A stretch of DNA of 64,000 bases from contig NC_081415.1 of the NCBI RefSeq assembly GCF_030272615.1, positions 372,351,009 to 372,415,008 of the forward strand, read 5' to 3'. Position numbers and translations under genes: made by a program. The stretch comes from Cryptomeria japonica (lineage: Eukaryota > Streptophyta > Pinopsida > Cupressales > Cupressaceae). The notes below the pieces were generated by a model, which made no database searches, was not told the DNA's origin, and saw only the letters and a list, made by a program, of their open reading frames with translations. Below, piece by piece: positions 11,051 to 22,052 of the stretch (within the stretch, counting starts at the first letter, position 1; every line of letters starts with the position of its first letter).

Positions 11051-12839
11051 GGCACATTAAAAGCGAACAAAAAATTAAATATTTAAAAGGGACCGCCTAG
11101 GTAAATGACAAGGGGGGAACACTTTTATGATAAATGGAGCCATCACTTAAGTGAATAAAGTAACGCCAAATTAGAAGCAAAAAGGGTTTTTATCAGACAT
11201 TAAAGCGATTAAAACCTAAACCCTAAACCCCTTTGGACTTAATACAGTTTTGAAGCAACAAGGGCAATATCAGACTCAAAATTTTCAAAAACTTAGCCAA
11301 TTATGGACTGAGAACATCCATTTTTAAAAAAGTGATAACAGTACCCAATGGGTGTGGCTTGCAAGCAATTGCATCCATCCCCAAGGGATTAGTCTTGCCT
11401 CATCTCACCCCATTGGCACCCCAAGTAAGCCCAAGGCAAGGTTGAGTGGGAATCGTTGGGATGAATCATGAGTATAAATTTTATGCAACAACAAAAAAGT
11501 CTAGGTGTAATTTTTTTAATTTAACCTTCTATACATATATTTTCAATATTTTATTATTATTATCATTTCATATTATGTGCTATACAAAACCAAATCTAAC
11601 CTCATATTACCAACTTCATGGTGTATATGTGTAGGCTTGACATTCATACATTACTGCATCAAACAATTTTTCTATGTTACCAAGATTATATTTTCTCACT
11701 TATAATTTATTTTATTAATTCAATTTTTTTCTACACTTTGTACTTTTAACTTAACACCAACCATACACCTAATGATATAAGTCCCACTAACTTCTTGTTT
11801 TAATGTGTAGGAATAAAAAAAATGAAGAAGCAAAAAACTCTTCCCAAGCTCATTTTATGCAAGAAAAGAGAATCATCAACTACAAAAATATTCACAATTG
11901 AAAATGTTACAAATCTTTCGTTCAATTAACTATAAAAAAATATGTAAAACAAAGATATTTCAAAAGTTTCAATAAATATTGTATGTATCTCAAAGTTGTA
12001 TGACAAAATAACTCTAAATGGTGGTATAGTTGGTTAAAGGCTTTTTGTTTATCCCATTTAGATCCCAAAATCAATTATTACCATCTCAATTAATATGGTG
12101 GTATGGTGGTTGGCTTATTCAGACCTGATCCATTACCTAGAAAGGTTATAAAGAACTACTGAATCGTTTCAATTACCCATAAAAAATTTACTACAAAATT
12201 ATATACAATAAAGAATACATCTTTAACATGTTAATTTATATATCTTACACCTCCTTTTGATATAAATACTAATTAATTAAAAAAAAATATCGAATTGTAA
12301 TTCATTTACGACAATAAATGATTATCTATTCAACTAGTTATCCTCCCAATAAAGCGCACAATCGTTTCAACAGAGAAAAATGATTGTTCCATAAATTGAA
12401 GAGAATTCCCCAAGGAATATCTTAATCACCGCATTTGTACGTAAATTAATTATTTATCTTGTCAATTCGTCGGACGTCCTTCCTCTACCACGATGTATAT
12501 ATTTATTTTTTTGTGTGAGAGAAAAGTGCGCGAATCTTTGAAAGTTACGAGCGCTGTCGGGCACTAGAAACAATTCATACCCAATTTCATTCGCTACCTA
12601 TTACTTTTCATAAAGCAGATAGAAGGACAATCTTTGCTTTGCCTCCCCACTCCCCACCCATGGCCGCCTCAATAATTTTATTATTACCCCTTTTCTTTTA
12701 TTTTCTTCGCTTCCAAACCCAACTGCCTCAGATGGACCGTTAAAACCCAGCCAGCTCAGAACCCAATTCAAAACTTTAATGTGTATGATGTTTAAGCTTG
12801 CTCTCCTTCTAACAATAAATGATGAAATAATGCATGTTC
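11051..12839. other. Intergenic AT-rich DNA without a gene
   Basis: No supported coding region. A short telomere-like stretch (AAACCCTAAACCCC) lies near 11214-11232. A segment near 12015-12140 contains two GGTGGTATRGTTGG-like words about 90 bp apart, which hint at a decayed tRNA-derived element but do not prove one. The rest is AT-rich and featureless. Confidence 0.5.
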
Positions 12840-13260
12840 GAACTATCAATCTCCTGTCCAATCAAAGGATTTATTCGGTGCTCATGGTTTGATTCAATGA
12901 ATCAAATCTTGTATCTATGACTGAGTATAGATAATACAATCAATGTTCGCCAGTTCTTTTATACACAATCATTTTCCCATTCAATCAAGAGCTTATTTGG
13001 GTACATTCATTATCACTTTCCTATCCAATCAAGAGCTTATTGAGGTAGTCATAGTTGATTCAATGAATCAAGTCTGATCATAACTTTGCGACTTAATTAG
13101 ATAATAAAATAAAATGTTAAACATTTCTTTTAGTTCTTTTGTGCCTCACCACTCTACTATCAAATTAAGAGCTTACTTGGGTGCTTATGGTTGATTCAAT
13201 AGACCAAGTTTATCATATTCACAACTTAATACAAATGATAATTAAAATTAGACGAATTTT
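12840..13260. repeat. Three imperfect copies of a ~170 bp repeat
   Basis: The words CAATCAAGAGCTTATT, GGGTGCTCATGGTTGATTC and AATGAATCAAGT recur three times with gaps and substitutions (about 12850, 13020 and 13165). No coding potential is visible. Confidence 0.55.
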
Positions 13261-13478
13261 TTAATTCTTTAATATGTATATATTGTGTATATTAAATCTA
13301 TTTATTAATCAATGTGGCAGTCTCTATTTTAATTGTTTGCTAATTAGATTGTGGACTCCATATAGCTTGTAAATTTGTCCCTTTCTAATTTAAAAATTCA
13401 AAAACCAGATCTGGCTTGCCTAGTGTAAATTTATATAACTATTTCTGATCTTTAAATGCACATTCAAATTAAAAAAGG

Positions 13479-13542
13479 TTACGAATGCCCATTTACAGTA
13501 TTACGAATGCCCATTTACAGTATTACGAATGCCCATTTACAT
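13479..13542. repeat. Minisatellite, 22 bp unit, 2.9 copies
   Basis: The unit TTACGAATGCCCATTTACAG plus TA is repeated exactly at 13479-13500 and 13501-13522, then almost completely at 13523-13542. The near-identity of the copies indicates recent slippage or unequal exchange. Confidence 0.9.
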
Positions 13543-14205
13543 ACCTTCAAGTTCCAAGACATTTAGAACAAGCATAGCAGAAGATAGAATATCAGATGAA
13601 CTTACAGAATAGTAAAATAATAATTATTAAGATGAATCAAAACCTTTCAGCATATAGATTTTTGGCCACAAATTCATCTCAAACCCACGAACATCAAATA
13701 AATTCGAAAATTTCATCTTTTAAATTTTCATTTTTCAATTATTAAACTAATTATCATCAACCTTTTTATTCAATTTTCAGAATACAAATATCAAATTACC
13801 ATTCTCAACTACATGTCACTTACCCATATTTAACATTATAGTCTGATTGTGCTTATTTTGTGCATTTATTAACCTTACTTCCCTTCCAATATTTGCAGAG
13901 AAGTTGTAGGAAGAATCAAGAATTCAAAGATTTCATTTAATTATGGCCGAATTTCCAACCAAACACTGTCCATTACCCTAGATATATGAGGGTTTGGAAA
14001 AAAATGCTGCATACAAAACTGGTAACAAAATCAGCAACTCTTCTGAATTCAAAGCTGCAGACAAGAGTATGTATGTATGTTGAATCAGTGCAATCTACAC
14101 TCACTTGGTGAAGAAATAGGTATGTTGTTCAATTTTAGCTGATCTTCTCTGCTCTTCTGGTCACCCAACAGAAGTACTCATTTTCTCTACAAGGAAAAAT
14201 TTCTT
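13543..14205. other. 3' flank of the glucanase gene
   Basis: AT-rich DNA downstream of the minus-strand gene that ends at 14206. It should hold the 3' UTR and polyadenylation signals, but I cannot place the site with confidence. No other gene is seen. Confidence 0.4.
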
Positions 14206-14351
14206 TCACCACAAAAATAAAGCATTATAAAGCATAACAGCAACGAAGAGAGATTGAACTTGTGGAAGAAGAAGCTGTGGACTGCTGTTAGCGGTGGAAT
14301 TGGAGAACGCTGGTGATGTGGTACCATTCGCAAAAGTTCCATTTGCAGTAG
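14206..14351 (-). CDS. Glucanase exon 3 (linker and GPI signal)
   Basis: The acceptor is most likely CACAGAG|CTACTG, because that keeps phase and yields a Thr-Ala-Asn-Gly-rich linker. The exon ends with a hydrophobic stretch (LFVAVMLYNALFLW) and a stop at 14206. The alternative AG two bases earlier would break the frame. Confidence 0.75.
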
Positions 14352-16729
14352 CTCTGTGGTCAAAGAAATTTGGGGACAATTGCAAAAACAAATTATTAGT
14401 TCAGGATTCCACTATTACAGAGAAACTCTTGAGTAACTGATACTCTAGCATTCCACTATCACAGAGAAACCCTCAGAAACTGATACTCATTTATACACAA
14501 ATTGCACAATCAATGTTTCTATATATAGACAAAAATTCTGGCCTGTACAGAAAAGATTGCTTACCTTCCTGGAAATATACAGGAATCATGACCTGCAGAA
14601 TATAAACAAGAAAAATATCAATGAGTTTTCCCAGCTTAGCAACTCTTTTGAAATCAAGGAGACCATAAGATTAGTTTTGAAACACTGCAGAGTGGTAAAA
14701 ACTAACATTGAAGACATCTACCACAATTCATTTTAATTGCAATATGATCGACCTTGTTGAAGTCTACCACAATTTATCTTAATTGCAATATGCAATATGA
14801 TCAACCTTGTTGAAGTCCTAGATTATTGTTTCTACCTTAGAGGAATTCAACATTAATTTTCATCAGGGCACTCATGAGTAGTGGTTCGAAAGAATCTCAG
14901 GATCACTAGACTTGTTAGACTTGATGGATAGTGTTTCACACGAACCTGTCTCTCATGAACATTATGGAGTATTGGAGGTGGGGATGGAGACTTAGTAATT
15001 GGTGAACCTAACCTCTGTTTCCTACTTCACATTGGGCTGGGACCATGGGTGGGTGGTTGAAGTTCGGAAGAATCTATCTCATGGCCATCTATGATCCATT
15101 TGACATTGCGTACAATATTTAATAGTTTAATGCATTGTAGAAACAATATCACTTGAAACTATACTTGTAAGTGTTAATTTTGATCTGGGTCATGAAGCAG
15201 ACCCGGGAAAACATACAATGTGTAGATGTGTGAGAAGATAAGTAGAAAAGAAATTGGAGAAAGAGAGATAAAGTTACTTGGATCCGTTGTAGTTACTGTA
15301 GCCATCCCTTTGAAGTCACAAGATCCAGATGCCATGCCCATTTTGTGGTAGTAGGCATCAAATGCATAAGAAGCATGCTCTTGAACGGTATCAGGTTCAT
15401 AGCAGAGTTGATCCTGGTTAATAGCGGTGCAATCAGCTTGGCCTGGACCACATGCCCAATCCAATGCAGCTTGGAGAAGCTTGGCGTCCACCCCATCCAT
15501 TGCTATGCAGTAGGTCTGATTTGTGGTGTCATTGGCAAGCACCACGCCTGAACCTGTTAAATGCATAGTATAAACTGGAGATAAATTCTCAGGATTGAAC
15601 AGTCCCCAGTTCTGCTCCGAGGTGGCACCAGGTTTCTCATCTTCATTGAGCAGTTCATAGATGTATGTGTTGATAGGGATGCCAGGATGCTTGGGAGTGC
15701 CAGTGTTGTTGAGGACATGGCGGACAAGATTGCTGTTATAAGAATTAGCGTTGTCAGTGGTAGCAGCGGGCTCATTAGGGTCCCCCTTGGAGGGCCATCC
15801 CGTCTCGCCCACCACCACAGGGATGTTAGTGAAGTTGAGGTCGGCCATTGCAAAGAAGGCAGAATCCACCATGGCATCAAAGACATTGGTGTAGTGAAGC
15901 ATGGTGTTTGAGTCCACCGCCTCCTTGTTAGGAGGCAGGGGCCGGAACAGGGCATAGTCCAATCCCACCACTCCATTCCCTTCCATGTACACATAATAGG
16001 GGTAAACATTCAGCATCAAGTAGGAATCTGTCCGCCTCAAGAAATCCAACATGGGTACCAACACCGATTTCCAGGTAGCATTGAAGAAGGCCTGAGAGGG
16101 CGGGAAGGAGTCAAGGATTATATCAGAGGCCAGGGGAGACGAGACCTTCACCTGCCCATCTAAATTAGCAGCCACCAGAGCAGAGTGAACAAACTTCATG
16201 GCCGACACCAAAACCAGGGCAGCATTGGGAAGAGTGCTCAGCACCTCACTGCCCACACAGATGCCTGTGATGTTGGTCTCTGGAACATAGGCTGCAACAT
16301 TTTTGTTCACCCAATTGGCTGCCGTAGAGTTTGACTGCCCTATGCCCAACAACTGGTTATTGGGCACTGTTACCACCACCTCTATGCCCGTTCTCGCTAG
16401 TGCTGTCAACATTCCTCGATCAGCATCATACAGCTTTACATGCTTTATCTGTTGTGTTTTCAGGAGAGCCACCACCTGTGTTGCCGATGGCATGTCTCTC
16501 ACCGCTGTCCCTATGTTAACACCCACAAATGCCCCTGCCATGCCCCAAACCCTATGTTACTCTCAAGGTCTAACCACTGAAATCTACTCAATATCTGAAA
16601 CACCACAAGAGTTACAAATCATAACATTCATACATACATACCTCCTAAGCTGCCAGCAACAGATGAGAAGACGATGAGCAGAACCAGCAACATTTCAGAG
16701 TATAAGCTGTGCATAGCCATGGTCACCAT
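14206..16729 (-). CDS. Glucan endo-1,3-beta-glucosidase, GH17 plus X8 domain, GPI-anchored (three exons)
   Basis: Predicted to hydrolyse internal beta-1,3-glucan (callose) at the plasma membrane or cell wall. My model joins exons 16642-16729, 15278-16534 and 14206-14351 into 496 codons plus stop, with GT-AG introns of 107 and 926 bp. Residues 1-28 look like a signal peptide with a LLVLLIVF core. The GH17 barrel follows, with the proton donor Glu around residue 126 (GICVGSEV; families usually show VGNE) and the nucleophile Glu around 273 in the signature VVVGETGWPSKGD. An X8/CBM43 callose-binding domain spans about 371-448 (YCIAM, WACGPGQADC, GSCDF, TVTTTDP). A Ser/Thr/Asn-rich linker and a hydrophobic C-terminal end encoded by exon 3 fit a GPI signal. 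The first in-frame ATG was chosen; two more follow at codons 4 and 6. The gene appears intact. It is the only clear host gene in the window. Confidence 0.93.
15278..16534 (-). CDS. Glucanase exon 2 (GH17 and X8)
   Basis: The acceptor is GGCAG|GGGCATTT and the donor is CCAA|GTAACT. It contains the whole catalytic barrel and the X8 domain. The open frame continues past the donor into the intron to 15174, but those residues have no place in the family, so the donor is preferred. Confidence 0.9.
16642..16729 (-). CDS. Glucanase exon 1 (signal peptide)
   Basis: Encodes MVTMAMHSLYSEM and a hydrophobic run ending in AGSLG. The donor is GAG|GTATGT. It ends in phase 1, and exon 2 completes the glycine codon, giving the mature start around GGAFVGVNIG. 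Confidence 0.85.
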
Positions 16730-17246
16730 CACCGATCTTGCAAACCTCCTATTTTACAAAGATTTAGAGAACTATTTTTCACCCAGCTCTTTCATGATCT
16801 GTGCCCGAAATCCGATCTTATTGCCCCTGGAATGAGTCTCGGATGTAGATGCCTCCCATTGCTCGAGGTACTCCTATTTGTTGGCTGATTGCCGACGATC
16901 ACGTGCTTTCTTGTCATACACTCTCTCCTCTCTCTTCTGTCCACTTAGCCTGAAGCCTCTGATATAACCGTTTGACGGCGCTTACTGCAACAGCCAGTTT
17001 TAAACGGTGAGAAACCCGGTGAACGAGGCACAGAAACCCGTTTCCATTACCCATTTTACCAACGGTCATATTGTCTGTGGGGGGATTTTTCCAATGATAG
17101 ATGACAGCTAATGTGTAAGATTTCTTCACACGGATTAAAACAACGCCGTAGAATTGACTGTGGGTGTGGGCCCACCGTACCTTAATTTGCCTCTTTCTGA
17201 CAAGAACAAGGCCCCGAGAGGTATATATGTGTCTATCTGAAATTTG

Positions 17247-17330
17247 GATGTCTTTATCCCTTGTCTGTATCTCTATCTTCACATATCCCAACATATTTTT
17301 TTAACTAGAACTTGCCTCGTTGCAGCTTAA
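17247..17330. repeat. Short dispersed duplication, copy 1
   Basis: The block with ATGTCTTTAT...CATAT...AACATATTTT...TTAACTAGAACTTGC recurs in the same orientation at about 18020-18090. The ~690 bp between them may be an insertion flanked by a long duplication or simply a local segmental duplication. Confidence 0.6.
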
Positions 17331-18019
17331 TTTATTATCTTTTTCGACCAGAACAATAGTGGGGAAGTGTATTTTGAAAAAAAATTATAGAAACAATTAT
17401 ATTAAATAGATATTTGCATCTGTCTTTATGCATTAGATTATAATAATATGAGATCTGTTTTTTATGTAGTGGATTAAAATAATATAAGAAAGAATACATC
17501 TAAATTAGAAGTCGTCTTTGTCTAAACAATGATGTGTAAAGAGATCTTGTGTGCTAAAGTCACCTAGAATTATATTTGGCTTACCATCCAAAGAATTCTA
17601 CTAATTTCATGGACACGGTTAATTTTTAGGATAAGATAATTTGGAGCCTCAATTATAGGTCCTTCCTAATGACCCGCAAATTGGAAACAAATTGCACAAT
17701 TAATAAACATGTTAGATTAATCAGTTAGCCTTTAATTAATCAATCTATTAGAGTAAACTAACCCTAAGCAAGATATATTTGAATGACATGATTAGTTATG
17801 TGGATTATGTCATACGTCATTTTGGTTAGAAGATGCCTCGTAGTGGACTACTCACAGACGTTACAAGATCCTAGGGTAATAGACACAGGCAAACCTAGCT
17901 TGAGGGCACCTAAGAGAGTTTGGATCTCGGTAGATGTTTTTTTTAATCATATACCACCATCTTCACCAATCATGTTTAGCCAATTAAGCTACAAACCCTT
18001 TGGCATGTATTCTAAATTT

Positions 18020-18090
18020 TGAATGTCTTTATCTCTATATTCGCATATCTTAACATATTTTAACTAGAACTTGCACCTCCTTGAAGTGTA
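18020..18090. repeat. Short dispersed duplication, copy 2
   Basis: Partner of the block at 17247-17330, sharing AATGTCTTTATCTCT and TTAACTAGAACTTGC with several differences. Confidence 0.6.
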
Positions 18091-18115
18091 ATAGTTAAAC
18101 ATATACACACATACA

Positions 18116-18117
18116 TT

Positions 18118-18169
<52 letters not shown>

Positions 18170-18180
18170 TGTGTGTGAGT
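18116..18180. repeat. Compound microsatellite (GT)n(GA)n
   Basis: Alternating GT runs with two interruptions, then a GA run, then GT again. Predicted short frames through it are artefacts. Confidence 0.95.
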
Positions 18181-18344
18181 GAAAATATGTTAAGAGAATG
18201 CAATTTTATTTGTGCATAGAAGAAAAGAATGGACAAGAAGGCAAGAGGCAAAAAAATAAGGTTAAATTTACACAAAATTGAGTCACTTATCAAAATATAC
18301 ATGTTCTAGAACATTTCCCTAAAATAAACACAAAGCTAAGTGAA

Positions 18345-18395
18345 AATTGTATGTATATGTGTGTATGCATATACATATACATACATACATACATA

Positions 18396-18428
<33 letters not shown>

Positions 18429-18437
18429 GTGTGTGTG
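18345..18437. repeat. Compound microsatellite of TATG/TACA/TG units
   Basis: Runs of GTATGT, ATACAT and TGTGTA units. It ends about 25 bp before the proposed Tat-2 LTR boundary. Confidence 0.9.
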
Positions 18438-18461
18438 AAAAATGGATAAGTATCTGCAAGT

Positions 18462-19743
18462 TGTAAGACACAACACTTCAATTAATTCATTGCATGCATG
18501 GTTAGACAAATATAATCATGAATATGAAAACCATAACAAATCGACCTATTGCCTTCTAACAGATGCGAGTATAGACTTGCTCTCAGATTTGTCTAAGCAA
18601 TACCAATGACTAGACTACACCAAGACGGAGGATTTAATCTATATGAGCACGAGATTAAGCTAAATGTATGCAAGATAAGCTAGATATGCAAGATTAAGCT
18701 AGATGAATGAATATTAAACTAGATAGATGCACAATAAGCTATATGAATTCAAGCAATCATCATTAAATTAAATATGCAAAAAGCTAAACTAAGATGCAAT
18801 AATCTCAAAGCATAATATTTTCAATGACTCCAAAGCAAAAACTGCATAATAACAATAAATCTCCAAGGTCTTTTCAATGAGAGATGAACGCTGAATTTAT
18901 AGAGACTCAAAAGAGAGACCAATGGTCAAGATCGATTAACAATGAGCGGTTGAGATTCCTCAATAAAAAGCACATTTCAGGATAATTGAAATAATTGAGA
19001 GATCAGATTCAGTTAATCTTGAAATAGATTCTAATTATAGCTTGATTGAATGCATTCAGATTATAAATCTGAGTTTGCATTGGAGATAAATTTAGTCGAT
19101 CCCATGCACTTTTCTTTAATTTGCTCAAGATTTTTATTTAGAAAAAGCCTTTTAAATGCAACTGAACCTCTTTTCTCAAAAAGTTTTGAGTTTTAATTTT
19201 AAAGAAAATGATTAATTCAATTTAATTGTTTTTTTGATTTCTCAAGTTAACTCAATTTTAGAAAAAGAAATATCTAAGTTTGATTTCTTCTCTCAATTTA
19301 ATTCTTTTGTTTTGTTTTCAATTTAACTTTTTCTTTTGCAGATTAATTCCTCTTTTTGTGATTAATATCTTTTTGTGATTAATATCTTTTTATAAATTAA
19401 TTCCTCTTTTTTTTTTTAAATTAATTCCTTTTTTAATGATTAATCTCTTTTTGTGAATTAATTCCTTTTTTTCTTTAAATTAATTCCTTTTTATTCTTAA
19501 ATGGCAAATTTATTTATTAATTAAATATGCTAGAATATTTAATTAAATAGATAGGATAATTGATTAAAATGATTTACTTGGAATGATTTAATTAATTAAA
19601 AAAATATTTAATTAACATAGAGTGATTAACTTGTCATCTAACATTAATGATTTAAGAATTAATTAATTAGGTGCTCAAGGTTGATTTAATTGTCTTTGGT
19701 TAGGGCCTCGGTGATGTTGTCGAGATTAGGGGCCCATGGTTTA
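18462..19743 (-). repeat. Tat-2 3' LTR, distal part (minus strand)
   Basis: Proposed LTR of a minus-strand Ty3/gypsy element, completed by 61998-62021 on the far side of the LARD-like insertion. Support: the far end reads GGGTATTACA next to a Tat-type purine tract, this end reads TGTAAGACAC, so the termini are TGTAA...TTACA. In minus sense a CTCTATAAATTC TATA-like box lies near 18890-18903. The LTR start in minus sense (TGTAATACCCTAAAAATGGTC) resembles the Tat-1 LTR start (TGTAGACACCCAAAATTGTC). T- and TTAATTAA-rich blocks at 19130-19680 match the composition of the Tat-1 LTR U3. The left boundary is inferred, since the partner LTR lies outside the window. Confidence 0.6.
19739..19743. repeat. 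Target-site duplication of the LARD-like element, left copy (GTTTA)
   Basis: GTTTA directly precedes TGTTGG and is repeated exactly at 61993-61997 after CCAACA, 42 kb away. Confidence 0.93.
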
Positions 19744-20445
19744 TGTTGGACCCTTAATTTTTAAGGTTCCAGATTCATACTAGGAAGCAAATCTCTCTCT
19801 GCAATTATTTAGATCAAGTATGTATTCCACTCCGAGTTCCCTGCAACCTACTTTGATGCATGAACAAGGTAGTCGATTTCCAGGTATGTATATGGTTGCA
19901 AAGGCGAAATCATTCCAGGATGACAACATTGGTCGGGAGCTCTTTTTGGAGTTTATTATCTTTTGGCCTAATTGATTTCAAAGGCAGTTTTCAAATGTTT
20001 ACGCCGGTGAAATTTTCAGAAATGAAAAGTTGTCAACTTTGGTGATCAAAATATTTGCACTCAGTAATGATCTCAAGAAACCGATTGGTGAAAGGTTTGT
20101 TAGCATATTGGATTATGACCCTGAGCGATTTTGCAAGGATTGAAGAAGTTCTGATATGCTTTTTAATTGTTTCCTGACTGATCTTGACATAAAAATGCGT
20201 CGGAATTTTTTTTTGAATTTGAACGATCGGAGGACAACCCACCTAATATTTTTAGGTCCATCACTTCCAATTTAATTTTCATAGAGATCAAAGGTCATTT
20301 GATGTATTAATTTAAAATTTATATTGTCCACGACTAGCTCCGACAGGCCAATTTACAAAGCAAGTACCAAAATTTGGCGAGCTAATTGAAATTTGAAATA
20401 AAACCCATGTTTTATTTAAATTATTATAACTTTTGGCCAAGTTTT
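19744..20445 (+). repeat. LARD-like 5' LTR, part 1
   Basis: Matches 57372-58075 of the intact 3' LTR, including the frame seen at 57458-57847. Here that frame has two in-frame stops (after FWPN and after FCKD). It is interrupted by Copia-2 at the sequence GGCCAAGTTT. Confidence 0.9.
20441..20445. repeat. Target-site duplication of Copia-2, left copy (GTTTT)
   Basis: Corresponds to GTTTC at 29854-29858 with one C-to-T difference. The uninterrupted 3' LTR reads GTTTC at the same place (about 58078), which shows this left copy is the changed one. Confidence 0.85.
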
Positions 20446-21988
20446 TGTTGGCAATATAGCATTATAACAGACAATGAAAGATTGTTGACATTTCAATAAG
20501 GATATTGAGAAGGATGTTGATAATTATGGATATAACTGATTAAGGATGTTTACTGTCTTGATATTATTATTTTGTCATTGATGTCAAGAAATTGATTTTC
20601 TAACTTAGTATGATGTTGCCATATCTTGAGAAGTATGATTTGAAGAATTTATAAAGATGTCGGTAAAAGACACAGGAAAGATTATGATGAATAAGGGGAT
20701 GAGTAAGGTATTCAATGGGCAACTATTACCAAGTCAGACAATGATGAGATCATGATGTTTAGATTGTTTTAACATCATCTATATATTGTAAGTTGTAAGG
20801 TTAATACTATATTATGTTACCAAGCAAAGAACCTAGTCGGTAAATCCTAAGGATCCTAGTCGATAAACCCTAAGGTTATCGCTATCGGTTAATGAAGGTG
20901 GAATGTCTACCGAGTGAAGTTTAGTATTTACCGAGTTGTAACTGAGCTATAATAGAATGCATTAAATGGTTACATGTGTTATTTAATGAAGGAAGCTGAT
21001 GAGCTGGAACTTATTAAATGATTGGTATGTCGTGCATGAAGTTTGTTAAGAATCTAAGGCAATGGAAAGTCAGTATGAAGATCTACAGTTCAGATTGAAC
21101 TGCAATACCCTGGCACAAGTTCCAAGAAATATATGCAAGTTCCAAGGCGGGGTAAAACGTTTTCAAATCGAAAGATGCATTGAACCTGGACAAGATTGAA
21201 GATTTGATGGCTATGATTGATCATGGGAAATGTGATCAAGGAGATTAAGCGGTTAGCTAATTGTTTATAAATAGGGAACTGTTGATAAACAATGTATGCG
21301 GGCAAGTGTATGCACAGGGATGCTACATAGTGATTACCAAGCACAGAAGCCTGAAGACCTGTTTGAATAACAGAGTATAGAAGCCCAGCAGATGGACAAG
21401 ATTAGTTCTATGTCTAGATTGTATTGAACAAATAAGAATCCACTTTAGCATTTTAGATGTGAAGTTGCAGATAGATTTTTATTACTGTTATTTTGTGAAA
21501 GTGACAAAAAATCTCTTAACCAAGTGGACTTAACAGTCTTATTTGTAAAACCCTCTAGCAAGGTGACATTCCGATTGAGTGTTTGAAATCCTTTAACAAG
21601 GTCACTTCTAACAAGGTGAAGATCCTAATAGATCTGAGGGAAATCCCTTAACCGGGTCACATCTAGCAATGTGTTTGTAATCTTTAACAGGATTTGCTTT
21701 TAACCGAGCATACTCTAGAAGAGTATATTTCTTAGTGGGTCCGAAATCCCATAGTGGTTTTTCCCTATTTAGGTTTCCACGTTAAATCTGGTGTTATGAG
21801 GTTTATGATGTTTATATGCTTTTGAGTTTGCATGTTTAACAGTTTTGGATATATTACTGAAATATATGTTACCGAGGTTGAATCTGATGTTTTTATGGAA
21901 GATTAAGTTTGTATGATTCACCCCCCCCCCCCCCCTCTCATCTTGTTGGCTATTGGATCTATACTTACATTTAGTATCAGAACTATCA
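20446..21988 (+). repeat. Copia-2 5' LTR
   Basis: Begins TGTTGGCAATATAGC and ends AACTATCA. A poly-C run at 21920-21935 lies near the 3' end and is shorter in the other LTR, a typical slippage difference. Confidence 0.95.
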
Positions 21989-21990
21989 AT

Positions 21991-22002
21991 TGGTATCAGA
22001 AC
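21991..22002 (+). other. Copia-2 primer-binding site
   Basis: TGGTATCAGAAC, two bases after the 5' LTR. It matches the initiator Met tRNA complement except for one base near the end (GAGC would be canonical). Confidence 0.92.
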
Positions 22003-22052
22003 TTTGGACTCCGGAAGAAAAGTTTAAAGGCACTTGAGTTAAAGATCCAAAG

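Larger units (their letters stand above)
16730..18115 (-). promoter_or_regulatory. Upstream region of the glucanase gene
   Basis: This is the 5' side of the minus-strand gene and contains no other supported gene. A TATATA word lies near 17222-17228, too far from the ATG to assign as the promoter without transcript data. A 126-codon open frame at 16914-17294 shows no recognisable domain and is not called. Confidence 0.35.

Noticed and set aside
10579-11100. Two plus-strand open frames
   Set aside because: They lie in the degenerate tandem array and their translations follow the repeat units, with no domain.
12005-12140. Possible tRNA-derived SINE head (GTGGTATAGTTGGTTAAAGG and a second similar word)
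   Set aside because: The A-box-like word is present but I found no convincing B box at the right spacing, no poly(A) or poly(T) tail and no target duplication.
16914-17294. 126-codon minus-strand frame upstream of the glucanase
   Set aside because: Basic, unremarkable translation with no motif, in the likely promoter or 5' UTR. Probably chance.
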